DNA from: Streptosporangiaceae bacterium
Lineage (GTDB): Bacteria > Actinomycetota > Actinomycetes > Streptosporangiales > Streptosporangiaceae
Length of the DNA stretch: 9,204 nt
Assembly: GCA_030050125.1 (NCBI GenBank)
Contig: JASIJN010000112.1
Span: 1 to 9,204, forward strand
Direction: 5' to 3'
In this document: positions 1 to 7,613 of the stretch, one piece after another
Position numbering within the stretch: the stretch's first letter is position 1
Layout: each line of letters begins with the position of its first letter
Program-made: the position numbers and the translations under genes
The notes under the pieces: generated by a model
Told to the model about the DNA's origin: nothing
The model's database searches: none
What the model saw: the letters and a program-made list of their open reading frames with translations, nothing else

Positions 1-51
1 GCGCTGCCCTCGGCCGGCGCCCACCGCCTCGTGGAGAGTTCACTGACATGA
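1..51 (+). CDS. Possible C-terminal end of an upstream gene (partial)
   Basis: Reading frame 1 is open from the window edge and ends ...GAHRLVESSLT followed by TGA at 49-51. That stop overlaps the ATG of the potassium channel gene (48-50) as an ATGA junction, the usual layout of translationally coupled genes in actinobacterial operons. Third codon positions are mostly G or C, as in the neighbouring genes. Only 16 codons are visible, so no family can be named and chance openness in GC-rich DNA is a real alternative. If real, the ion-transport operon starts upstream of this window. Confidence 0.3.
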   Translation, partial: ALPSAGAHRLVESSLT

Positions 52-1025
52 GCACCGAGCCACACGGGATCAAGCCGGCCAGGCAGCCATCCTCCATCGA
101 GCGCATCCGGCGGCTGGAGCGGCTGGAGCGCGAGCGACTGGAAGAGAAGAGCCGCAGGGAAGAGCGGCGGCGCCAGATCATCGCCGGGGCCAAGCCATCG
201 GGCGGGCGCAACGACCTCGTCGACGACATCGAGCGGGTCACGAGGTACCCGATGGCCCTGCTGGGAATCGCCTGGCTGGTCATCGCGATCGTCATCGGCG
301 CCATGCAAGCGCACGGCACGGCGCCCGTCGCCCTGGTTGGCGCCCTTTTCGCGGCGTGGGTCGTCCTGCTGGCCGAGTACCTGGTCCGCCTGGTGGTCAG
401 CCCGGACCGGCGCGGCTACCTCAGGCGGCGGTGGGTGGAGCCGGTCACCGTGGTGGTGCCCCCGCTTCAGGGCTGGCACGTCGTCGGGATCGAGAAGATG
501 AGCCTGCTCCTGCACGAGGGGGGACTGCGGGCGTCGGCCATACTCAAGCACCACAGCCTGTTCCGGGTGCTCATCGCCGCGGCGGCCACGCTCTTCGTCG
601 GGGCCTGGCTGGTGCTGCTCTTCGAGGAGAACGCCAAGGGCAGCAACATCCACAGCTACCCCGACGCCGTCTGGTGGGCCATCGTCACCGTCACCACGGT
701 CGGTTACGGGGACAGGTACCCCACCACGGAGGGCGGCCGGGCCGTCGCCGTGGTCCTCATGCTGGTGGGCATCGGCCTCATCGGCGTGCTCACGGCGACG
801 GTGGCGTCGGTCTTCGTCAAGGAGCACACCGACGCCAACAGGGAGGAGTACCAGAAAGGCCACGCCGACCTGGGCCAGCGGCTGTCGGTGATCAGCGGGC
901 GGCTGGCCGACATCGAGCGCCGGCTCGGCGCATCGCCGGCCGATATCGCCGCGGTGGACGCGGTCGCCGACGCCGAGGCGGCCTCAGAAGGCCCTGATCA
1001 GCCAGCATCCGGCTCCGGGGCGTGA
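48..1025 (+). CDS. Potassium channel family protein (ion channel, TVGYGD filter)
   Basis: Predicted membrane potassium channel of 325 residues. The selectivity filter TVGYGD is at residues 217-222, preceded by a pore helix (about 205-216) and flanked by the outer and inner pore helices at about 171-192 and 230-256; this is the Ion_trans_2 layout. Two further hydrophobic helices lie at about 68-87 and 92-116, but there is no arginine-rich S4 voltage sensor. A highly charged, probably coiled-coil N-terminus (about 16-45, rich in R/E/L) and a second amphipathic helix after the pore (about 265-295) are cytoplasmic. There is no RCK/TrkA-N or cyclic-nucleotide domain in the protein, so the gating signal is unknown. 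A GGAG at 33-36 precedes the ATG. The stop lies 12 bases before the corA ATG, implying one transcript. The family call is firm; ion selectivity is inferred from the filter. Confidence 0.9.
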   Translation: MSTEPHGIKPARQPSSIERIRRLERLERERLEEKSRREERRRQIIAGAKPSGGRNDLVDDIERVTRYPMALLGIAWLVIAIVIGAMQAHGTAPVALVGALFAAWVVLLAEYLVRLVVSPDRRGYLRRRWVEPVTVVVPPLQGWHVVGIEKMSLLLHEGGLRASAILKHHSLFRVLIAAAATLFVGAWLVLLFEENAKGSNIHSYPDAVWWAIVTVTTVGYGDRYPTTEGGRAVAVVLMLVGIGLIGVLTATVASVFVKEHTDANREEYQKGHADLGQRLSVISGRLADIERRLGASPADIAAVDAVADAEAASEGPDQPASGSGA

Positions 1026-1037
1026 CACCATTTGCCC

Positions 1038-2030
1038 ATGAAAGGGACGATCACCTATCACGGCGAAGCCACCGAGGCCACGCAGCAGGGGATTGAGAAG
1101 GCAGTGGCCGGGAGCGGCTTCTTCTGGCTCGACCTGGACGTCCATGACCCGGGACCCGACGACGACGTCGCGGGCCTGCTGACCGACACCTTTCGCTTCC
1201 ACCCGGTGGCGGTGGAGGCGGCGGAACGGTTCGGCCAGCGGCCCCGCATCGACGAGTACGAGGGCTTCGTCCACGTCGTCACCTTCGGCATCGCCGACGA
1301 CGGGAAGAGCGTGGCCGAGGTGCACTGCTTCATCGCCGAGAAATTCATCGTCAGCATCCACCGGGGCAACTGCCCGGCGCTGGCCACGGTGCGGGACCGC
1401 ATCCGCAGCCATCACTCCACGAAGGTAGCCGGACCGCAGGCCGTGATCTTCTACCTGATCATGGATACGCTGGTCGACTCGTTCTTTCCGGTGCTGTCCG
1501 ACTTCGACGACTCGATCGACAGCCTCGAGAGCGAGATCCTGAAGACCCCGACCGAGGCGCAGCTGGGCACCCTGTTCGGGATGAAGCGCGAGGTCATGAC
1601 CATCCGCAAGATCGTCACGCCGCAGCGCGACATGATCGCCAGCCTCAACGCGGGCATGGTGGAGATACCGGGGATGACCGGCGAGGGCTCGGCGTACTTC
1701 CGCAACCTCTACGACCACCTCATCCGGATCAACGATCAGGTGGACGGGTACCGCGACCTGATCAGCGGCGCCATGGACACCCACCTGTCGATGGTGTCGA
1801 ACCGGCTGAACGTGGTCATGAAGCAGCTGGCCATCATCGCCACCGTGTTCCTCCCGCTGGGCTTCCTGACCGGTTTCTTCGGGCAGAACTTCGCCTGGCC
1901 GATCGCGCACATGCAGACGAGCTTCGGCTACTTCCTCTTCCTCGGCATCGGCTCCGAGGTGGTCGCGATCATCCTGCTGCTCATCCTGTTCAAGCGGCGG
2001 GGATGGCTCGGCAGCGGCCCCACCGCCTGA
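1038..2030 (+). CDS. corA: CorA family divalent cation (magnesium) transporter, GQN variant
   Basis: CorA-type channel, 330 residues from the ATG at 1038; an in-frame TTG at 1032 would add two residues, and neither start has a clear ribosome binding site. The layout is canonical: a soluble cytoplasmic N-terminal domain, a long helix rich in charged residues (about 150-260), the NRLNVVMKQL entry into TM1 (about 261-281), the pore-mouth signature and a second helix (about 295-318) ending in a KRR basic tail. CorA proteins form pentamers and conduct Mg2+ (some members Co2+, Ni2+ or Zn2+) down the membrane potential. The usual GMN signature reads GQN here (residues 282-284, in FFGQNF), so Mg2+ as the ion is inferred rather than shown. 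It follows the potassium channel by 12 bases and is probably co-transcribed with it. It converges on the histidine kinase, 67 bp apart. Confidence 0.9.
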   Translation: MKGTITYHGEATEATQQGIEKAVAGSGFFWLDLDVHDPGPDDDVAGLLTDTFRFHPVAVEAAERFGQRPRIDEYEGFVHVVTFGIADDGKSVAEVHCFIAEKFIVSIHRGNCPALATVRDRIRSHHSTKVAGPQAVIFYLIMDTLVDSFFPVLSDFDDSIDSLESEILKTPTEAQLGTLFGMKREVMTIRKIVTPQRDMIASLNAGMVEIPGMTGEGSAYFRNLYDHLIRINDQVDGYRDLISGAMDTHLSMVSNRLNVVMKQLAIIATVFLPLGFLTGFFGQNFAWPIAHMQTSFGYFLFLGIGSEVVAIILLLILFKRRGWLGSGPTA

Positions 2031-2097
2031 ACGCCGGCCGCCATGATCACGAGGGTGCGGGCCCGCCGGGAGCCCCGCTGGAAGCTGGCCAGCCTGC

Positions 2098-4467
2098 CTA
2101 CCGCGATCTGCGCCGCTTCGGCGTAGCCTGCCCGGTCTCCCGGCCCGGTGCGGCGCCGGGGATGCGGTCGGCCCGCGGAGTCCGCCGTGGCAGCCCGGCG
2201 GAGGTCAGCGCACCAGCGGCCGCTTGCGGCTCGCTCGGACCGGGCGGGTCCCCGTCGCGAGTGCGGAAATAACCAGACTCGACGGCTTCGAAGATGGGCA
2301 GCTTGCCGCCCAGCTCCGAGGCGGATGGCGCCGGGGCTGACACCGGCGCGCCGAGCGGCAGCGCAGTGGCATCGGGGGCGGCGATCTCCCGCCCTTCGGC
2401 CACCGGGCCCTGAGCAAACTTCGGCGCGGCGGGGACCCAGGCAGGCGAGGGGCGCGGATCCCCTGTCGCCGCCGCGGCTTCCCGGCCCGCCCGGGCCTGG
2501 AGGGCTTGGCCCGCTGGTCTCGGCGAGGCGCCGGTCCTGGCGTCTGGCGAGATCAGCGCGGCGGGAAGGCGTACCTCGGCTGTGGTTCCGCCGTCCGGGG
2601 ACGGCCCGAGCGCCACATTGATGCCGTGTCGCGCCGCTAGCTGCGCGACCGCGAACAAACCCAGGTGCGGGGACGCCGTCACGTCCGCGAGGTCCGCGCG
2701 GGCCAGCTGCCGGTTGAGCTGCCTCAGCTGCTCCTCGGGCATACCCGTTCCGCCGTCGGCAATATTGATCAGCAAGCCGCCCCCGCGCACTGTGTGCCCG
2801 GACATGCGGACCTGGGTCGTCTCGGGCGAGAACGTGACGGCATTGTCCAGCAGCTCGGCAAGCAGGTGCACGGTGTCCGCCGCCGCGCTGCCGCTGACCG
2901 AGACACCCTGCTGCGCGTCGACAACGACCCGGTCGTAGTGCTCGATCTCGGACACCGCGGCCCGAAGCACATCCATCAGGGTGATCTGCTCGGTCCGGTG
3001 GTGCGGTGCCACGTGGCCCGTGAGGACGTGCGTGGTGTCCGAGTTGCGCCGCAACCGCGTAGCCAGATGATCCATCTCGAACAGGGTGGCCAGCCGTTCG
3101 GGGTCGTCCTCGCCGAGTTCCAGGCCGTCGATCAGCCGGAGCAAGCGCTCCAGCAGGGAGTGGCTGCGCCGGAAGAAACCCGCGTGGATGGCACTGACGC
3201 TGTCTCCCCGCAGCCGGGTCTCTTCCCCGGCCAGCCGCACAGCTTCGTGGTGCACCCGGTCCAAGGCGCGGGCGACCCGGCCGATCTCATCGCAAGACTG
3301 CACGTCGACAGGGGCCGTTAGTGAAGGGGGGCCATCGTTCCCGGCCACGCTTCGCGCACGGACCTCCTCGGGCAGGCGTATCCCGGCGACATCCAGGGCG
3401 GCCGCTTCGAGTCGACGCAGCGGAAGTACCAGGGACCTGGCCATGAGCAAGGTGACCAGCAAGATAAGGATCAAGGCGCCCAGGGCCGCGCCCCCAGTGA
3501 TCACCGCGGACCGCGTGGCGCTGCCCCGCAGGGACTGAGCGTAGGCCGTGATCCAGCCCGCCAGCTTCTGCTCGGCATCACGCATCCAGGCGATGGTGTA
3601 GGACATCCCGGCCCGCCATTGCTGGCTGGCGCGAGGTCCCAGGGTCAAAGCGCCATTACCGGTCGCTGTCGCCCGATCCTCGACGGCCCGGGCTTGCCTG
3701 GCCAGCGGGCCGGCCAAAGTATCCGTGAGGGCCCAGCTCTCCTCGGGAGTCGCCGAGTCGCGGAACGATACGAGGTCACTGGCCTGCTGCGCCTGGGCGA
3801 TGGTCAGCGCGGTGAGCATCCCCGGCCCGAAGCGACCCTTGGCGAGCGCCACGCCCAGGATGGCCTGCTGCTGCGCGGCCTGGTCCTGCATCCTGGACAG
3901 CGAGTCGAGCGCGCGCACGCTCGAGGCGAGCGCTGAGCTGCCGCTCAGGTCGGCGATGCCGTTGTCGGCCGAGAACAGGCCAGCTATCGCCGCGGAATAG
4001 GCGTTGATCACGGCCAGCGCGGGAGCCTGGCTCCGCACCGCGTGCTTGCGCAGGCCGGGTAGTTCGGCGATGCTGGCCAGGACCGTGGCCGCGCTGGCTC
4101 GCGTCTGGGCCGAGTAGCCGCCGCCAAGCCGGAGAACCAGCCGACGTGCCGCGGCCGCCGATCCGTCGGTGACGAGGTACCCGCGGTGCAGGGCCGGAAT
4201 GCCCGCAGCCGGGCGCCCGGCGGTGATGAACGCGGCCGTTTCGGCTCGCTCATCCTGCATCGCCTGCGCTAAGCCGGTAACCTGCTGGCCCAGCACGGCG
4301 AGCGCACTGACCTGGCCGTACGCGTCCGCGCTGCGCACCTCGTCGGTGATCCGCAGCCCGGTGAGGGCCAGGCCCAGCACCGTCGGAATGGCCACCAGGA
4401 CGACCAGTCGCTGGGCCACCCGCCAGTTGCGCAGAGCCGACCCAGGCAAGAGGCGAGAAAAGATCAC
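2098..4467 (-). CDS. NIT-type sensor histidine kinase, orphan
   Basis: Transmembrane sensor kinase, 789 residues, GTG start preceded by GGGGGAAAG (4468-4476). TM1 lies at about 20-38, a long helical extracytoplasmic region at about 45-315 resembles the nitrate/nitrite-sensing (NIT) domain of actinobacterial kinases, and TM2 is at about 319-342. A HAMP-like linker follows to about 415. The dimerisation segment contains RRSHSLLERLLRLIDGLE (433-450) and FEMDHLATRLRRN (463-475), where the histidine of DHLATR is the probable phosphoacceptor of this subgroup. The ATPase domain has the N box ELLDNAVTFSPE (538-549), DGGTGM (571-576) and HLGLFAVAQL (601-610). Residues from about 640 to the end are Pro/Ala/Arg-rich and probably disordered. 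Related kinases often head conservons (kinase, roadblock protein, DUF742, GTPase), but none of those partners nor a response regulator lies in this window. The ligand is unknown; nitrate sensing should not be assumed. Confidence 0.85.
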   Translation of the reverse strand: MIFSRLLPGSALRNWRVAQRLVVLVAIPTVLGLALTGLRITDEVRSADAYGQVSALAVLGQQVTGLAQAMQDERAETAAFITAGRPAAGIPALHRGYLVTDGSAAAARRLVLRLGGGYSAQTRASAATVLASIAELPGLRKHAVRSQAPALAVINAYSAAIAGLFSADNGIADLSGSSALASSVRALDSLSRMQDQAAQQQAILGVALAKGRFGPGMLTALTIAQAQQASDLVSFRDSATPEESWALTDTLAGPLARQARAVEDRATATGNGALTLGPRASQQWRAGMSYTIAWMRDAEQKLAGWITAYAQSLRGSATRSAVITGGAALGALILILLVTLLMARSLVLPLRRLEAAALDVAGIRLPEEVRARSVAGNDGPPSLTAPVDVQSCDEIGRVARALDRVHHEAVRLAGEETRLRGDSVSAIHAGFFRRSHSLLERLLRLIDGLELGEDDPERLATLFEMDHLATRLRRNSDTTHVLTGHVAPHHRTEQITLMDVLRAAVSEIEHYDRVVVDAQQGVSVSGSAAADTVHLLAELLDNAVTFSPETTQVRMSGHTVRGGGLLINIADGGTGMPEEQLRQLNRQLARADLADVTASPHLGLFAVAQLAARHGINVALGPSPDGGTTAEVRLPAALISPDARTGASPRPAGQALQARAGREAAAATGDPRPSPAWVPAAPKFAQGPVAEGREIAAPDATALPLGAPVSAPAPSASELGGKLPIFEAVESGYFRTRDGDPPGPSEPQAAAGALTSAGLPRRTPRADRIPGAAPGRETGQATPKRRRSR

Positions 4468-4590
4468 CTTTCCCCCTGTTCTTCCCCCAGACGATACCTC
4501 TGGGCCTGAGTGCGAGGAAATCGTCGGCCCCGAGCCGGGCCGGGCGGCCGTCTTCCCCCGGTCGCGCTGACCGCGTAGCCTGATATTCCA
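4468..4590. promoter_or_regulatory. Divergent promoter region, kinase / small lipoprotein
   Basis: This 123-bp gap separates the GTG starts of two divergent genes. For the plus-strand gene, TAGCCT at 4576-4581 fits the actinobacterial -10 pattern TANNNT and ends about 9 bases before the GTG at 4591, suggesting a leaderless or nearly leaderless transcript. For the kinase, ACGATA at 4491-4496 reads TATCGT on the minus strand and would give a roughly 15-base leader. Neither has a convincing -35 box. Assigned by eye only. Confidence 0.4.
4525..4542. repeat. 6-bp perfect inverted repeat in the divergent region
   Basis: CGGCCC (4525-4530) and GGGCCG (4537-4542) form a perfect inverted repeat around a 6-base loop, midway between the two divergent promoters. 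It could be an operator or a small hairpin. In DNA this GC-rich such repeats also occur by chance, so functional status is open. Confidence 0.3.
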
Positions 4591-5076
4591 GTGATGAACA
4601 GGCCATTACATGTCTGTGCCGGCGCCACAAAGATGCGCAGAACCGTGATGGGGACGGGTCTGAGGGCGAGATTGGCCGCCGTCGGCTTCGCCGTTCTAGC
4701 CATGTTCGCTTCCGCCGCGGTTTCGGCCTGCTCTGGGTCCCCGCCCGCAGCGTCACCGCCAGCAATTTCGCCCGGGGGAACCGGGTCGGCAACACCTGGT
4801 AACGTGCCAAGCGGGACGGCCAGTGTCAGCACGCCGAGCGCTAGCGCCAGGCCGACGCCCACCCCCACGGCCGCACCGTCGGCCACCGCGACGCCCGGTC
4901 CTTCGGCCACACCGAGCCCGATCCCCACCGCCGCCCCGGCCACTGGCGGCGGCGGCACGGCCGGCTTCCAGCACTCCCTGCTCTTCGGGCTCGGCGTCGC
5001 GGCGATCCTGGCCGGCGCGGCCAGCATCGCCTACCGCAGAAAAGTCATCAGCAGCAAGCCTCCCTGGGGCCGATGA
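4591..5076 (+). CDS. Small exported lipoprotein with Pro/Thr/Ser-rich stalk and C-terminal TM helix
   Basis: I do not recognise a named family. From the GTG at 4591 the product is 161 residues; ATG at 4594 or 4633 are alternative starts. It has an RR-containing n-region, a hydrophobic stretch (about 28-46) and the lipobox-like AVSAC with Cys47, so export and lipid anchoring are likely. Residues about 50-115 are a low-complexity Ala/Pro/Ser/Thr stalk, as in cell-wall-spanning linkers. Then come APATGGGG (115-122), a hydrophobic helix (about 130-148) and a short tail beginning RRK. The end resembles a sortase substrate, with APATG in place of LPXTG or LAXTG. No ribosome binding site precedes 4591, but a TANNNT box lies just upstream. 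The strand choice rests on this coherent export architecture; the opposite-strand frame has none. Function unknown, possibly surface-associated and linked to the divergent kinase. Confidence 0.65.
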   Translation: MMNRPLHVCAGATKMRRTVMGTGLRARLAAVGFAVLAMFASAAVSACSGSPPAASPPAISPGGTGSATPGNVPSGTASVSTPSASARPTPTPTAAPSATATPGPSATPSPIPTAAPATGGGGTAGFQHSLLFGLGVAAILAGAASIAYRRKVISSKPPWGR

Positions 5077-5090
5077 CAGTGGAATCCAGC

Positions 5091-5123
5091 AGGCCGGCCG
5101 CGGGACGGTGATCGCGGCCAGGC

Positions 5124-5125
<2 letters not shown>
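5091..5125. terminator. Strong hairpin between convergent genes, probable bidirectional terminator
   Basis: AGGCCGGCCGCG (5091-5102) pairs with CGCGGCC (5113-5119) and, after one bulged A (5120), GGCCT (5121-5125). This gives a 12-bp nearly all-GC stem with a 10-base loop. It lies just after the small lipoprotein stop and overlaps the exporter stop codon (5124-5126 on the plus strand). No U-tract follows on either strand, which is common for actinobacterial terminators. Its position between converging genes supports a terminator in both directions. Confidence 0.6.
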
Positions 5126-6935
<1,810 letters not shown>

Positions 6936-6997
6936 AAGGCACTCGATTCTGTCGGGGTGGAGCGACGCTTGGACACGTCGGACCTGGTAGAAGCTTT

Positions 6998-7024
6998 ATT
7001 GAGGTTACCTCAATTTGAGGTTAC
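6998..7024. promoter_or_regulatory. MarR operator: palindrome plus a repeated arm
   Basis: ATTGAGGTTACCTCAAT (6998-7014) is a perfect 8-bp inverted repeat around a single central T, and its TTG...CAA ends are typical of MarR-family sites. The left arm TTGAGGTTAC (6999-7008) recurs directly at 7015-7024, offset by 16 bp, so a second dimer could bind one and a half turns away. The site lies in an AT-rich island between the divergent exporter and marR genes and covers the likely -35 region of marR. Binding is inferred from symmetry and position. Confidence 0.75.
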
Positions 7025-7051
7025 AACGGCAGATGGTGGTACCATATTCCC
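7015..7051 (+). promoter_or_regulatory. Promoter of the marR gene, probably leaderless
   Basis: TACCAT at 7040-7045 fits the TANNNT -10 pattern, and the GTG start at 7052 falls seven bases after it, exactly where transcription should begin. No ribosome binding site precedes the GTG, which agrees with a leaderless mRNA. TTGAGG at 7015-7020 could be the -35 box, although its 19-bp spacer is long; it is also part of the second operator arm, so repressor binding would block polymerase. Confidence 0.6.
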
Positions 7052-7498
7052 GTGGCCGAAGACCGTGACCCGGCGGAACGGACCGGCTCAGCCGACGAGG
7101 AGACGCTGCCGGATGCCTTCTGGTCGGTCGCGCGCCAGCTGCGCGAGGCGTCCCGCGAGAGCCTGGCCCCCTGGGACATCACCCCCGCTCAGCTGCGGGC
7201 CCTGCGTGTGCTCAGGCACCACGGGACGCTGCGCCTATCGGAACTGTCGGACCATCTGCACATCGCCGCGCGCTCGGCCACCGAGGTCACCGACGCCCTG
7301 GAATCGCGCGACCTGGCCCGGCGGCGGCCCGACCCCGGTGACCGCCGGGCCACGCTGGTCGAGCTGACCGGGCACGGCGCCAGCGTTCTCGACGCGATCC
7401 AGGAGGCCCGCGGCAGCGAGGCCGAGCGGGTCTTCGGCCGGCTGAGCCAGACCGACCGCGCCGACCTCGCCCGCCTCCTGCGCAAGCTGAGGAACTGA
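7052..7498 (+). CDS. MarR family winged helix-turn-helix transcriptional regulator
   Basis: Cytoplasmic DNA-binding regulator of 148 residues, the normal MarR length. The winged-helix core spans about 43-105: ITPAQLRALRVL opens it, LRLSELSDHLHI and the recognition helix around ARSATEVTDALESRDL (73-88) follow, and the wing carries the family signature DPGDRR (94-99). N- and C-terminal helices (about 18-37 and 107-147) would form the dimer interface and ligand pocket. Members bind palindromes as dimers and usually release DNA on binding a phenolic or other small toxic ligand, or on cysteine oxidation; this protein has no cysteine, so ligand binding is more likely. It is divergent from an ABC exporter with a palindrome between them, which implies autorepression and exporter control. 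The GTG at 7052 is chosen because it sits at the predicted transcription start. Confidence 0.9.
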   Translation: MAEDRDPAERTGSADEETLPDAFWSVARQLREASRESLAPWDITPAQLRALRVLRHHGTLRLSELSDHLHIAARSATEVTDALESRDLARRRPDPGDRRATLVELTGHGASVLDAIQEARGSEAERVFGRLSQTDRADLARLLRKLRN

Positions 7499-7545
7499 TG
7501 GCCCGGGACCGCGCTGGAGGGTGCGGCATAGCGGCAGACGGCGGC

Positions 7546-7607
7546 TTGTTACCCCGCTCGCTCCCTGGTAGATAGCCTTGTCGGGACGCGAAACGGCCGG
7601 GAAGGGA
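7546..7607 (+). promoter_or_regulatory. Candidate promoter and ribosome binding site of hom
   Basis: In the 115-bp gap after marR, TTGTTA (7546-7551) and TAGATA (7569-7574) are 17 bp apart; TAGCCT (7573-7578) is an alternative -10 box with a better TANNNT match. GGGAAGGGA at 7599-7607 is a good ribosome binding site six bases before the ATG at 7614. This supports a separate transcript for hom, though read-through from marR is possible because I see no clear terminator here. Confidence 0.4.
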
Positions 7608-7613
7608 CCCGTG

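Noticed and set aside
984..1910. Minus-strand frame of 308 codons opposite corA
   Set aside because: Asp/His/Val/Arg-rich shadow with no motifs; the opposite strand is an unambiguous CorA.
2031..2097. Possible terminator between corA and the kinase
   Set aside because: Only short imperfect stems are visible (GCGGG 2057-2061 with CCCGC 2074-2078; GCTGG 2077-2081 with CCAGC 2089-2093). They overlap each other and are no better than chance at this GC content.
4464..5027. Minus-strand frame opposite the small lipoprotein, Gly/Val/Ala-rich
   Set aside because: The repetitive GVG-type composition is the complement of the Pro/Thr/Ser-rich stalk. The plus-strand frame has an ordered signal peptide, lipobox, stalk and membrane helix.
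7499..7545. Possible terminator after marR
   Set aside because: GC-rich, but I could not find a stem longer than five pairs with a sensible loop.
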